From Fimbriimonadaceae bacterium (GTDB lineage Bacteria; Armatimonadota; Fimbriimonadia; Fimbriimonadales; Fimbriimonadaceae): 64,000 bases of DNA. Positions 35,045 through 42,634 of the stretch are shown here, in pieces (the first letter of the stretch is position 1; each line of letters opens with the position of its first letter). Location of the stretch: NCBI GenBank assembly GCA_019694835.1, contig JAIBBE010000014.1, positions 124,001 through 188,000 on the forward strand. The letters run 5' to 3'. Position numbers and translations under genes: made by a program. A model generated the notes under the pieces. It made no database searches. It had not been told where the DNA came from and saw only the letters and a list, made by a program, of their open reading frames with translations.

Positions 35045-36847
35045 ATGAGCATCCGAAACGTTTCGGTACTAGCCCTCGCGCTCCCTATGTCCTGGTTCGC
35101 CTCGTGCCAATCGGAGCCAAAGTCCGCGGCCCCGAGCGTGAAAGTGGAAGGGAAACTCAGAAGCTACCGCCTCGTGCGAAACGGGCAGCCCTATTTTATC
35201 AAGGGCGTCGGTGGAACAGGCTCGCGTCCCCTCCTCCTCCAGTGCGGCGCTAACTCGATTCGCACGTGGGGGGCCGAGAACATCGGCAAGATCCTCGATG
35301 AGGCCCACAAGGACGGGCTCAGCGTGACGGTGGGTGTTTGGCTTGGTCACCAAGACGTGTTCAACTACAAAGACCCAACAGCGGTGAAGAAGCAACTCGA
35401 GATGTGCCGTGCCGTCGTCGAGCGCTACAAGAGCCATCCTGCGGTCCTCATTTGGGCGTTCGGCAACGAAATGGAGGGCTATGGAAAGGGCGACGATCCG
35501 GCGGTGTGGAAGGCGGTCAACGACATCGCCGCGATGAGCAAATCGCTTGATCCAAATCATCCCACCATGACCGTCGTCGCCGAAATCGGGGGCGACCGGG
35601 TCAAGAACCTGCATGAGCTTTGCCCCGACATCGATATCATCGGCATCAACAGTTACGGCGGCGCGCCCTCCTTGCCCGAGCGATACAAGATGGCGGGCGG
35701 AACGAAGCCCTATATCCTCACCGAGTTCGGCCCGCAGGGTCCATGGGAAGTCAAGAAGACCCGCTGGGATGCGCCCATCGAGATGTCCAGCACCGAGAAG
35801 GGTGAGTTCTACCGGAATTCGTATCGCATCGCGGTGAAGGAGCAGGCGGGCTTGTGCTTGGGTGCCTATGCGTTCCTCTGGGGGAACAAGCAGGAGGGGA
35901 CGGCGACATGGTTCGGCATGCTTCTTCCCGATGGCGGGCGATTGGCGGCGACCGATGTGATGACCGAGTATTGGAAGGGCGCGCAGCCCAGCAACCTGGT
36001 TCCCCGAATCGAGGCTCTTGCCCTGGACAAGACCGACGGGCTCAAACCGGGCGAGGTGATTACGGCTAACCTCCAGGCATCCGATCCAGAGGGCAAGGAG
36101 GTCAAGGTGAAATGGGTACTCACGGGTGAGACCGTCGAGCGGCTTACGGCTGGCAAAGATGAGGCTGTACCCGACCGCCATCCCGAGGCCATCATCGAGA
36201 AGTCCCACACGAGCGCGAAGATCAAGGTGCCAGCCTACGGCGGCGCGTACCGACTGTTCGCCTACGTGTTTGACGACATCGAGGGAGCGGCCGTCGCTAA
36301 CGTGCCGCTCTTTGTCGAAGGTCCGCCCAAACCCGTCCGCACCAGCAAAGTCGAGTTGCCGCTCGTGGTCTATTCAGATGGCGGCAAGCCCCTTCCCTTT
36401 GCGCCGTCGGGTTGGATGGGGCAAACGTCGGCACTCTCCTTGGATCTTGAGTCCAAAGACAAGCCGCAGTCTGGCTCTTCGTGCGCGAGAATGACCTACG
36501 CCGACCCCACTGGATGGGGCGGGATCGCCTGGCGGTGTCCGGCCAATGACTGGGGCGACCAGCCGCTCGGCTTCGACCTGTCCGGTGCCAAGCATCTCTC
36601 GTTTTGGATGCGCGGCGCAAAGGGCGGCGAAAAAGTCAACGTCGAATTTGGAATCATCGGGAAGGATAAGAAGTACTTCGACACCGCCTCGGCCAAACTC
36701 GAAATCGAGGCCAAGAAGGACTGGACGCGCTACCAGATTGCCCTCGCGGGAAAGGACCTTTCTCGCATCAAGACCGGCTTCGTCGTTACGATCGCGGGGT
36801 CTGGAACACCGGTGACAGTGTTCCTTGATGATGTTCGTTTTGAGTGA
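35045..36847 (+). CDS. Lipoprotein with GH-A TIM-barrel (GH2/GH5-like) and C-terminal jelly-roll domain
   Basis: 600 residues. Signal peptide with a lipobox-like end FASC (Cys21). Residues about 35-310 form a clan GH-A type barrel: YFIKGVGGTGSRPLLLQCGA, NSIRTWGAENIGKILDEAH, the acid/base motif WAFGNEMEG (E142) and the nucleophile motif ILTEFGPQG (E227). A middle beta domain follows, then a C-terminal carbohydrate-binding-like domain (GWGGIAWRCPANDWGD, LSFWMRGAKGGEKVNVEFG, PVTVFLDDVRF). Probably an envelope-anchored beta-glycosidase or glucanosyltransferase; the exact family needs a search. A LacI-type operator is embedded in codons 3-8. Convergent with GH16, 3 bp between stops. Confidence 0.82.
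   Translation: MSIRNVSVLALALPMSWFASCQSEPKSAAPSVKVEGKLRSYRLVRNGQPYFIKGVGGTGSRPLLLQCGANSIRTWGAENIGKILDEAHKDGLSVTVGVWLGHQDVFNYKDPTAVKKQLEMCRAVVERYKSHPAVLIWAFGNEMEGYGKGDDPAVWKAVNDIAAMSKSLDPNHPTMTVVAEIGGDRVKNLHELCPDIDIIGINSYGGAPSLPERYKMAGGTKPYILTEFGPQGPWEVKKTRWDAPIEMSSTEKGEFYRNSYRIAVKEQAGLCLGAYAFLWGNKQEGTATWFGMLLPDGGRLAATDVMTEYWKGAQPSNLVPRIEALALDKTDGLKPGEVITANLQASDPEGKEVKVKWVLTGETVERLTAGKDEAVPDRHPEAIIEKSHTSAKIKVPAYGGAYRLFAYVFDDIEGAAVANVPLFVEGPPKPVRTSKVELPLVVYSDGGKPLPFAPSGWMGQTSALSLDLESKDKPQSGSSCARMTYADPTGWGGIAWRCPANDWGDQPLGFDLSGAKHLSFWMRGAKGGEKVNVEFGIIGKDKKYFDTASAKLEIEAKKDWTRYQIALAGKDLSRIKTGFVVTIAGSGTPVTVFLDDVRFE
35053..35066. promoter_or_regulatory. LacI-type operator inside codons 3-8 of the glycosidase gene
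   Basis: CCGAAACGTTTCGG, a perfect 14-bp palindrome, starts 8 bp after the first base of the ATG. It encodes part of the signal peptide start (I-R-N-V-S-V). Confidence 0.8.
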
Positions 36848-36850
36848 GGG

Positions 36851-38173
36851 CTATCCGCCGGGCGGCGTAACCCTCGCCTTTGCTTTGTAAACCCGAACGT
36901 AATCGACAAACAGTTCAGCCGGGAACGGTGTCGAACCATTGGGCGAACCCGGCCAATTCCCGCCCACGGCGAGGTTAAGAAGCAAATGGAACGGCTCGTC
37001 GAACGGTGCGCGCTCGTTCCACAAGGCGGCTTCGCTGTACCATTCTCGGCTCGACCGCGAATAGTATTGGACACCATCGACGTACCATCGAATCGCATCC
37101 GGCTCCCATTCGATGGCGTACACATGGAATCCGGTTGCGGCCTGGGTGGCTGTGTTTCCGCTGCTGCTCACGTTGCTTGGCCACGGCCCGCCGTGGTGAA
37201 TGGTGCCGTGGGCGTCGGTTGCGAGGTTGACGGTTTCAAAGATGTCGATTTCGCCGCTCGCCGCCCATCCGCCGTAGCGCGTCGAGGTCGACAGCATCCA
37301 AAACGCGGGCCAAAGTCCTTGCCCTGCGGGGACCTTCATCCGAGCCTCCATCCGACCGTACAGGAAATCCCGCTTCCCCTTGGAACGAATGCGGGCCGAC
37401 GTGTACTGACGCCCGCCAAAGTTCTCCCGGCGAGCCACGATTCGCAGCATCCCACCCGAGACGCTGAGGTTCACCGCGCGGTCGGTATAGTACTGCAACT
37501 CGTTATTGCCCCAACCCGGAATTCCATACAAACTGCCGTCGCCGATCATGGGCTCCCAGTTCGAGAGATTGAGGCTTGAGCCGTTGAATTCGTCGCTCCA
37601 TACGGGGGTCTTTGGTGAACCAGCCGTGACTTGAACCTGCACGTCATCGAACAGCGTCGAGCCACCCGCAAACGGAGTCGAACTCGGTTGGATGAAGAGG
37701 AGGAAAACCGAGGCGTGATGAGTGCCTACGGGGGCTTGGCCGAGGCTGGCGGTGATGAACTGATAGACATCACGCTGGGTTCCCGCTGTGATTCGCGCGG
37801 ATTCGCTCGCGAGGAGGTCGTTGTTCGCCGCATCGCGGTAAATCACCTTGAGCAGCGCGTAGTTGTTGCCCGACATCGCGTCCGCGGTTCGGTTGATCGC
37901 CCATGTCGAAACCGCCACTCGTTCCCCGACGGCAATAGGAAAGTCCTGATACGCGCCAGTGACGTTGGTGCCGCCGTTGAAATTGCCGAACAGCTTGAGG
38001 TCGTACGCTCCCGAGTGCGGCCCGCTCTGATCGCGGAAGACGTTGCCGAAGCCGTTCCAGTTTGTCGCCTGGCTTCCGCTGCCGATTTCGAATCCGCCGT
38101 TCCGGACTTGGGCCGAGGCAGCGCCGATTGAGGCGAGGGACAGCAGGCACCAAGCGAATCTCTGGAACTTCAT
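36851..38173 (-). CDS. Secreted GH16 endo-beta-glucanase (laminarinase-like) with shared N-terminal module
   Basis: 440 residues. Signal peptide (FAWCLLSLASIGAASA), then the locus-specific module (about 23-185: VRNGGFEIGSG, FGNFNGGTNVTGAYQDF, DAMSGNNYALLKVIYRDAAN, ASVFLLFIQPSSTPFAGG, LFDDVQVQV), then GH16 (about 192-435) starting VWSDEFNGSSLNLSNWEP with catalytic GEIDIFE (nucleophile E308, D310, acid/base E313), WPAFWMLS and a terminal FVDYVRVYK. The ExDxxE spacing with the intervening residues is typical of beta-1,3(4)-glucanases. Secreted. A LacI-type operator precedes it. The module probably targets the same glucan as in the two module proteins at 29-31 kb. Confidence 0.93.
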   Translation of the reverse strand: MKFQRFAWCLLSLASIGAASAQVRNGGFEIGSGSQATNWNGFGNVFRDQSGPHSGAYDLKLFGNFNGGTNVTGAYQDFPIAVGERVAVSTWAINRTADAMSGNNYALLKVIYRDAANNDLLASESARITAGTQRDVYQFITASLGQAPVGTHHASVFLLFIQPSSTPFAGGSTLFDDVQVQVTAGSPKTPVWSDEFNGSSLNLSNWEPMIGDGSLYGIPGWGNNELQYYTDRAVNLSVSGGMLRIVARRENFGGRQYTSARIRSKGKRDFLYGRMEARMKVPAGQGLWPAFWMLSTSTRYGGWAASGEIDIFETVNLATDAHGTIHHGGPWPSNVSSSGNTATQAATGFHVYAIEWEPDAIRWYVDGVQYYSRSSREWYSEAALWNERAPFDEPFHLLLNLAVGGNWPGSPNGSTPFPAELFVDYVRVYKAKARVTPPGG

Positions 38174-38187
38174 GAAAGTGACGACTC

Positions 38188-38199
38188 CGAAACGTTTCG
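38188..38199. promoter_or_regulatory. LacI-type operator of the GH16 gene
   Basis: CGAAACGTTTCG lies between a minus-strand TATGAT (38212-38217) and the GH16 ATG (38173), just downstream of the predicted start. A partial second site AACGTTCG follows at 38201-38208. Confidence 0.82.
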
Positions 38200-38283
38200 C
38201 AACGTTCGATAATCATACTTCATGGCGAGTTGATCTACGACCAGGGTCCGTGGGAGTCTCGCAAAGATGCGAGGAGAGGAAGA

Positions 38284-38360
38284 TGGTCGGGGCGAGAGGA
38301 TTCGAACCTCCGGCCTCCTGGTCCCAAACCAGGCGCGCTACCAAACTGCGCCACGCCCCG
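38284..38360 (-). tRNA. tRNA-Pro (anticodon TGG)
   Basis: Cloverleaf read on the minus strand: acceptor CGGGGCG/CGCCCCG, D-arm GCGCAGTTTGGTAGCGC, anticodon stem CCTGG/CCAGG with loop TTTGGGA giving TGG, T-arm with GGTTCGAATCC, discriminator A and an encoded 3' CCA. 77 nt including CCA. Confidence 0.95.
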
Positions 38361-38419
38361 AGCCGGTACATGGTACCAGACTGGACGCATCAACCCAGGA
38401 CTGAGGGCAGGCATGGCCC

Positions 38420-38610
38420 AATCCCCTCCCCCGATGCGGAGGAGGGCCAGGGAGGGGGCGCGCGCTTTCAGTCGCCTGATCGATTCCAGTTCATTCGGCG
38501 AATTCCCATGGGATCTTGTTAGGGCGGCCGAGTGAATTCGGAGGTCATCGGGCACAGTGGAAGCGCGCGCCCCCTCCCTAACCCTCCCCCGTTCCGGTGG
38601 AGGGAACCGG
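38420..38610. repeat. GC-rich repeat (CCCTCCC type), long inverted pair (MITE-like)
   Basis: About 51 bp at 38420-38470 and 53 bp at 38558-38610 are inverted copies, both carrying GCGCGCGCCCCCTCCCT and a CCTCC-to-GGAGG stem, around 80% identical by eye, flanking about 87 bp of unrelated sequence. The right arm runs into the 3' end of the DUF4434 gene. Confidence 0.65.
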
Positions 38611-39501
38611 TTGCAGCCACTCGCGGTAGCGGGCGAAGAGATTGTGGGCAGCCGGATAGCACGAATGCGGCGAAAGGAAGTGGGGGAACTCGAAGGTAAT
38701 GATCTTCTCCACCTCGGCTGCCGACGCCGCTTCCAGTTTGAACCTCAGCCGACGCCAATCCGCAGGCGGGAACTTGATCGGCATGTCGCGGTCGAACGTC
38801 TCGACGTTCGACCAGATCCTCACGCCGTGCCGTGCGCCCAGGACCTTGATGGCGGCGTGGAAAGCGGGGAGCTCTTGGTAGTGGATTTGCCCATCCTGGA
38901 ACGCGCAGATGTCAAAGGCCGCATGGGTTTCCGCGAAAATCCGCTCCCAGTGGTTCATCGATTCGGCCAGCGGGAAGGCATCGCCGCCGGAAAATTGCTT
39001 CGCGCCTTGAGGGAAGGGCGAAATCAGGACGGGACGGTCCAATGCGACTTTACAGGCCCCACCGAGGGCGTTGAAGATCTCGATGATGTTGGACGCGTTT
39101 CGGCTGGTCTCGTGGCAGATGTACCATCCGGCGAAGCTCTTGTGGTGGCCATACCGCTCCACAACCTCATCGATGAAGCGCTGGTTGACCTCGACCTCGT
39201 CCCACCACGCCCCCCGCATCCAGTGACGTCCGGAATCGTAAAGCCCGAACCAAATGCCGACTCCGAACTCCTCACCGAGTTCGAAGAACCACTGGCCGAG
39301 GTCGTCGTAGCAGGGGAGCAGATCGCCGAGGACTTGGCTCGGGAAGATGCACTTGTTTTGGTAACCCGCGCGAATGATGATGGCGGTGTCGATTCCGATC
39401 TCTCTGTACAGCGCGAATTCCTTGCGCCAGTCGTCGTATCCCCAGTTCTGCGACGGAATATCGTGCGTGATTTCGTCCAAAAACGTGCCGGTGATGTTCA
39501 T
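38578..39501 (-). CDS. DUF4434-like TIM-barrel protein
   Basis: 307 residues from ATG 39501, which shares its A with the comM-like stop (TGATG) and has GGAGCG upstream. MNITGTFLDEITHDIPSQNW, YREIGIDTAIIIRAGYQNKC, GIWFGLYDSGRHWM, GWYICHETSRN and KIITFEFPHFLSPHSC resemble DUF4434, a putative glycoside-hydrolase-like barrel. E/D residues at barrel-strand ends (HETS, FEFP) could be catalytic. No signal peptide. The last roughly ten codons (PSTGTGEG) are encoded by the GC-rich repeat, so the original C-terminus may have been altered. Function unproven. Confidence 0.75.
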   Translation of the reverse strand: MNITGTFLDEITHDIPSQNWGYDDWRKEFALYREIGIDTAIIIRAGYQNKCIFPSQVLGDLLPCYDDLGQWFFELGEEFGVGIWFGLYDSGRHWMRGAWWDEVEVNQRFIDEVVERYGHHKSFAGWYICHETSRNASNIIEIFNALGGACKVALDRPVLISPFPQGAKQFSGGDAFPLAESMNHWERIFAETHAAFDICAFQDGQIHYQELPAFHAAIKVLGARHGVRIWSNVETFDRDMPIKFPPADWRRLRFKLEAASAAEVEKIITFEFPHFLSPHSCYPAAHNLFARYREWLQPVPSTGTGEG

Positions 39502-41015
39502 CAGAATTCGCTCCGCTCGCGATATTGCACCGCCTCGCCAAGATGGACCTTCTGGACCGCTTCGCTGTCGGCGAGATCGGCGATCGTTCGCGCGACCTTG
39601 AGTACGCGGTCGAAGACTCGCGCGGAGAGGTTCATCTTGGTGACGATGGCCTTCATGTAGTCGCGGCATTCATCGCTGAGCCCGATCATGTCGCGGATTT
39701 CGCGCGGGGTCATGCGGGCGTTGACACGGGACTTGCCGAGCCGCTGAGATTGTCGGCTGCGCGCCCGGATGACGCGTTCGCGAATAACGGGACTCGGTTC
39801 GCCTTCGGTCATCGTAAGCAGTTCGTCCGGCTTCAGGCGGGGGACCGTGATGTGGAGATCGATGCGGTCCAGCAAGGGGCCGCTGATGCGCTGGGCGTAC
39901 CGCCCACACGTCGCCGGTGAACCCACGCAGTTGGCCTCGGGATAGCCCTTGAATCCGCACGGGCAGGGGTTCATCGCCCCGATCAGGATGCACTCGGCGG
40001 GAAAGGTGTGGGTGGCTTGAACTCTCGAAACCGTAACCACGCCGTCTTCCATTGGTTGGCGCAGAGCTTCTAGGACGCCTCGATCGAACTCAGGCATTTC
40101 GTCGAGGAAGAGCACACCCAGATGGCCAAGCGTCACCTCGCCCGGCTTGGGATTCTTGCCTCCGCCTACGACCGCCGCATAACTCGTCGTATGGTGCGGT
40201 GAGCGAAAGGGACGCTCCCAAATCAGGCCTTCCCTCCCCCCTTTGTTGCCGCTCGCCGAGTAGATTCGGGTGACCTCGATCGCCTCTTCAACCGCGAGCG
40301 GCGGGAGGATGGTCGGGACGCGACGGGCGAGCATCGTCTTACCCGAACCTGGCGGCCCGACCATCAGCAGGTTGTGTCCGCCCGCCGCCGCGATTTCGAG
40401 GGCGCGAACCGCGTGGCGCTGACCCTTGACATCGCTGAAATCGACCTTGTAGTCCGGATAACGATCGGCCTCAGTGATTTTGAGTTCAAAGGGCTTGTGG
40501 TGGATCGAGCCGTTTAGCAGCTCGGCGAGGTCGAGAAGGCGTTTGATGCCGAAGACTTCCAGGCCTGGGGCCACGGCAGCTTCCGGTGCATTGACTTCCG
40601 GCAAGATCAGCCGCTTGATCCCCTTCTCGCCACACATGAGCGCGACGCTGACGGCGCCGTCCACTTGCCTAAGATTACCGTCCAATCCGAGTTCGCCCAA
40701 GAAGACGGTGTCTTCAAGTTCCTCCAGCGGGACTTGACCGCTTGCGGCGAGGATCGCTGCGGCGATCGGCAGGTCGAGCGCGGGACCTTCCTTCCGGATG
40801 TCGCCCGGGGCCAGATTGCAGATGATCTTCACCCAAGGGAATTCAAGGCCAGAGTTGCGCATCGCGGTGCGCACGCGCTCTTTGCTCTCCTCGACCGCCT
40901 TGTCCGGCAGGCCAACCATGATGAACATGGGATTGCCACCTTGGAGGTCGACTTCGACCACGATCGGCTGCGCATCGATACCGACGAGGGTCGCGCTATG
41001 GGCCTTCGCGATCAA
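39501..41015 (-). CDS. comM: ComM/YifB-family magnesium-chelatase-like AAA+ ATPase
   Basis: 504 residues. An N-terminal Lon-like ChlI fold domain (SATLVGIDAQPIVVEVDLQG, GLPDKAVEESKERVRTA), AAA+ ATPase core with Walker A GPPGSGKTMLARR, Walker B GVLFLDEMPEFD and the sensor region, then the C-terminal domain with a Cys cluster (GAMNPCPCGFKG, CVGSPATCGRY). ComM is a hexameric helicase that assists branch migration during natural transformation; YifB homologues without competence also exist. Its neighbours (DUF4434, membrane proteins) give no further hint. Upstream ORF overlaps it by 4 bp. Confidence 0.93.
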   Translation of the reverse strand: MIAKAHSATLVGIDAQPIVVEVDLQGGNPMFIMVGLPDKAVEESKERVRTAMRNSGLEFPWVKIICNLAPGDIRKEGPALDLPIAAAILAASGQVPLEELEDTVFLGELGLDGNLRQVDGAVSVALMCGEKGIKRLILPEVNAPEAAVAPGLEVFGIKRLLDLAELLNGSIHHKPFELKITEADRYPDYKVDFSDVKGQRHAVRALEIAAAGGHNLLMVGPPGSGKTMLARRVPTILPPLAVEEAIEVTRIYSASGNKGGREGLIWERPFRSPHHTTSYAAVVGGGKNPKPGEVTLGHLGVLFLDEMPEFDRGVLEALRQPMEDGVVTVSRVQATHTFPAECILIGAMNPCPCGFKGYPEANCVGSPATCGRYAQRISGPLLDRIDLHITVPRLKPDELLTMTEGEPSPVIRERVIRARSRQSQRLGKSRVNARMTPREIRDMIGLSDECRDYMKAIVTKMNLSARVFDRVLKVARTIADLADSEAVQKVHLGEAVQYRERSEF

Positions 41016-41683
41016 CCCTTGGCTCCCTTGACGGGCACCCTCGTGAGCAAGACCGAAAGTTCGGCCGGTTCCCCATCGCCGCCAGGAATCAGGGCATTCT
41101 TCAGTTTCAGTTCAAGCCGCAATGGGGTCCCGTTTGCGTCAAGCGTGGCCTTACCCTTCCCGGTCATCGGGTGCTTGCCGCCGAGTTCCATGACGGTGAA
41201 GGTCAGGTCGCGACCCTCGAGTCGCGTGAAAGTGAGTTCTGTCGTCGGGATCTTGCCCTCGGTCGCGGCAGGGTACTTCGTGGTCCATGTGCGCACCCGG
41301 TCGTTTTCGGGGACTGCAATCGCGAGGACTCTCGCCAAGCGAAGCTCCACTTCGGGATCCACTGCAGTCTCTTCGAACTGCTTCAGAACTCCTCGATTGG
41401 TTAGCGTGAGCGAAACCCACCCCGAATCGCCACCCGGCAGCTTCTGCCCGTTCATCAGCGTTTCGAGATTCTGCCGCTGTCGCCGGAGGAACACATTCCC
41501 CTCGGCATCAACCGAACCCACCGTCCAGTTCCATCGGTCGACGTAGGTCATCTCGAAGTCGTCGTCGGGTTGGCGATAGGTGAGGCGAACATCGTCGCTC
41601 CACTTCTGCTCGGCCTTGAGGTCGAGTTTGGTCGGCAAGACCGGGTCTTCGAGAAGCACGGCGCAGACCAAGGCCAGCATCAA
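41012..41683 (-). CDS. Hypothetical protein, probably exported
   Basis: 223 residues. Short hydrophobic N-terminus (MMLALVCAVLL), then a mainly beta region with FEMTYVDRWNWTVGSVDAEG, VFLRRQRQNLETLMNG and a repeated L-E-G-R-D-L-T-F-T strand. Overlaps comM by 4 bp downstream and the FtsB-like gene by 4 bp upstream, so the three genes are translationally coupled. I do not recognise a family; it may be a lipoprotein-localisation or outer-surface barrel-type protein judging only by strand pattern. Confidence 0.65.
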   Translation of the reverse strand: MMLALVCAVLLEDPVLPTKLDLKAEQKWSDDVRLTYRQPDDDFEMTYVDRWNWTVGSVDAEGNVFLRRQRQNLETLMNGQKLPGGDSGWVSLTLTNRGVLKQFEETAVDPEVELRLARVLAIAVPENDRVRTWTTKYPAATEGKIPTTELTFTRLEGRDLTFTVMELGGKHPMTGKGKATLDANGTPLRLELKLKNALIPGGDGEPAELSVLLTRVPVKGAKG

Positions 41684-41946
41684 CGGGCCTCGTCGAGGGG
41701 GCGTTCGCCGGGCTTGAGATAGCCGCGCTCGCGAGCGAGTTCCTCGCGTCCGACCGGCGATTCGTAGCGATTTCGGGTTCGAATGAGGTCGGCGCGGTCA
41801 CGCTCCGCTGCTTTCATTTCGGTGGCAGCATCCTGAGATTTCTCGCGCTGGTCACGATAGAGTTGCCACGGACGGATACTGAGGGCGATCCCGATTGAGA
41901 TCGCCAACAGCGCGAAAAGGGTGTGCCAAGCGAGCTTCCTTGCCAT
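41680..41946 (-). CDS. Septum formation initiator (FtsB/DivIC)-like protein
   Basis: 88 residues: one transmembrane helix (HTLFALLAISIGIALSI), a coiled-coil segment (LYRDQREKSQDAATEMKAAERD) shortened here in the description to its ends, and a C-terminal ARERGYLKPGE, which is the usual ending of FtsB/DivIC proteins. These stabilise the divisome with FtsL and FtsQ. The assignment rests on size, layout and this motif and is not certain. Starts 9 bp after the HTH gene and overlaps the next gene by 4 bp. Confidence 0.65.
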   Translation of the reverse strand: MARKLAWHTLFALLAISIGIALSIRPWQLYRDQREKSQDAATEMKAAERDRADLIRTRNRYESPVGREELARERGYLKPGERPLDEAR

Positions 41947-41955
41947 GCTTTGGTC

Positions 41956-42534
41956 TTAGGCTTCCGGGTGCCTTCCGTGTTCCTCCACAAATCTTACGAC
42001 GCCGCTGAGGCGAAAACGTCTCTGTCCACCGTTCGTTCGGTGATGGCCTAGCCAGCCGCGATTGGTATAGCGCCGCACCGTCGCCGGGCAGACGCCGAGC
42101 AGTCGAGACACTTCTTCTAGTGTCAATTCGGGGTCGAGTAGCCGCTTGATCAACTCCGTTCGCGACTCCTTGAACTCGCCGCGATAGTAGTTCGCGGTGA
42201 CGGCGTCATCGAAGAAGCTGCTTAAAAAGTGGATGTTTCTCGGCACCGAACTCCAAATTTCTTGCAGTTCCGGTTCGATCGCTCCATCGGTCGTCTGGGT
42301 CTTCGCGCGTCGAGGTCGGGGTGCGCTCAACTGTCGCTTGCGAAATCGCGTCTTTCCGTCGGCAGGGTCGTAAACGGCAGCCCTAGCCGCTTCGACCGTT
42401 TCCGGGGCCTTGATGTACTCTCCAATCGACGGCACCTTAACCGCCACGTCGGCACTGCCCTTCGCGGTGTCCTTCCGATTGTCGAGGAATGCGTTTTCTA
42501 TGTACGCTAACGGGTCAAACTCTTCCTGAGCCAT
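41956..42534 (-). CDS. MerR/excisionase-type HTH DNA-binding protein
   Basis: 192 residues from ATG 42534, which has a strong GGAGG 9-13 nt upstream; the longer frame to 42573 is rejected. The C-terminal 50 residues are a winged HTH of the MerR/BldC type (LTLEEVSRLLGVCPATVRRY, TNRGWLGHHRTNGGQRRF). The N-terminal 130 residues (FDPLAYIENAFLDNRKD, RKRQLSAPRPRRAKTQ) have no recognised domain and include a basic linker. Probably a transcription regulator, perhaps controlling the FtsB-like gene that follows 9 bp later. Confidence 0.8.
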   Translation of the reverse strand: MAQEEFDPLAYIENAFLDNRKDTAKGSADVAVKVPSIGEYIKAPETVEAARAAVYDPADGKTRFRKRQLSAPRPRRAKTQTTDGAIEPELQEIWSSVPRNIHFLSSFFDDAVTANYYRGEFKESRTELIKRLLDPELTLEEVSRLLGVCPATVRRYTNRGWLGHHRTNGGQRRFRLSGVVRFVEEHGRHPEA

Positions 42535-42634
42535 GAAAATTCCTCCCTCCTGTTCCTTGTAAGGATACATCAAAAACCAATACAGGAGAAGAGGAATTCG
42601 ATGCGATGATGGACTTTTTCCGCACAGTGAGCCT

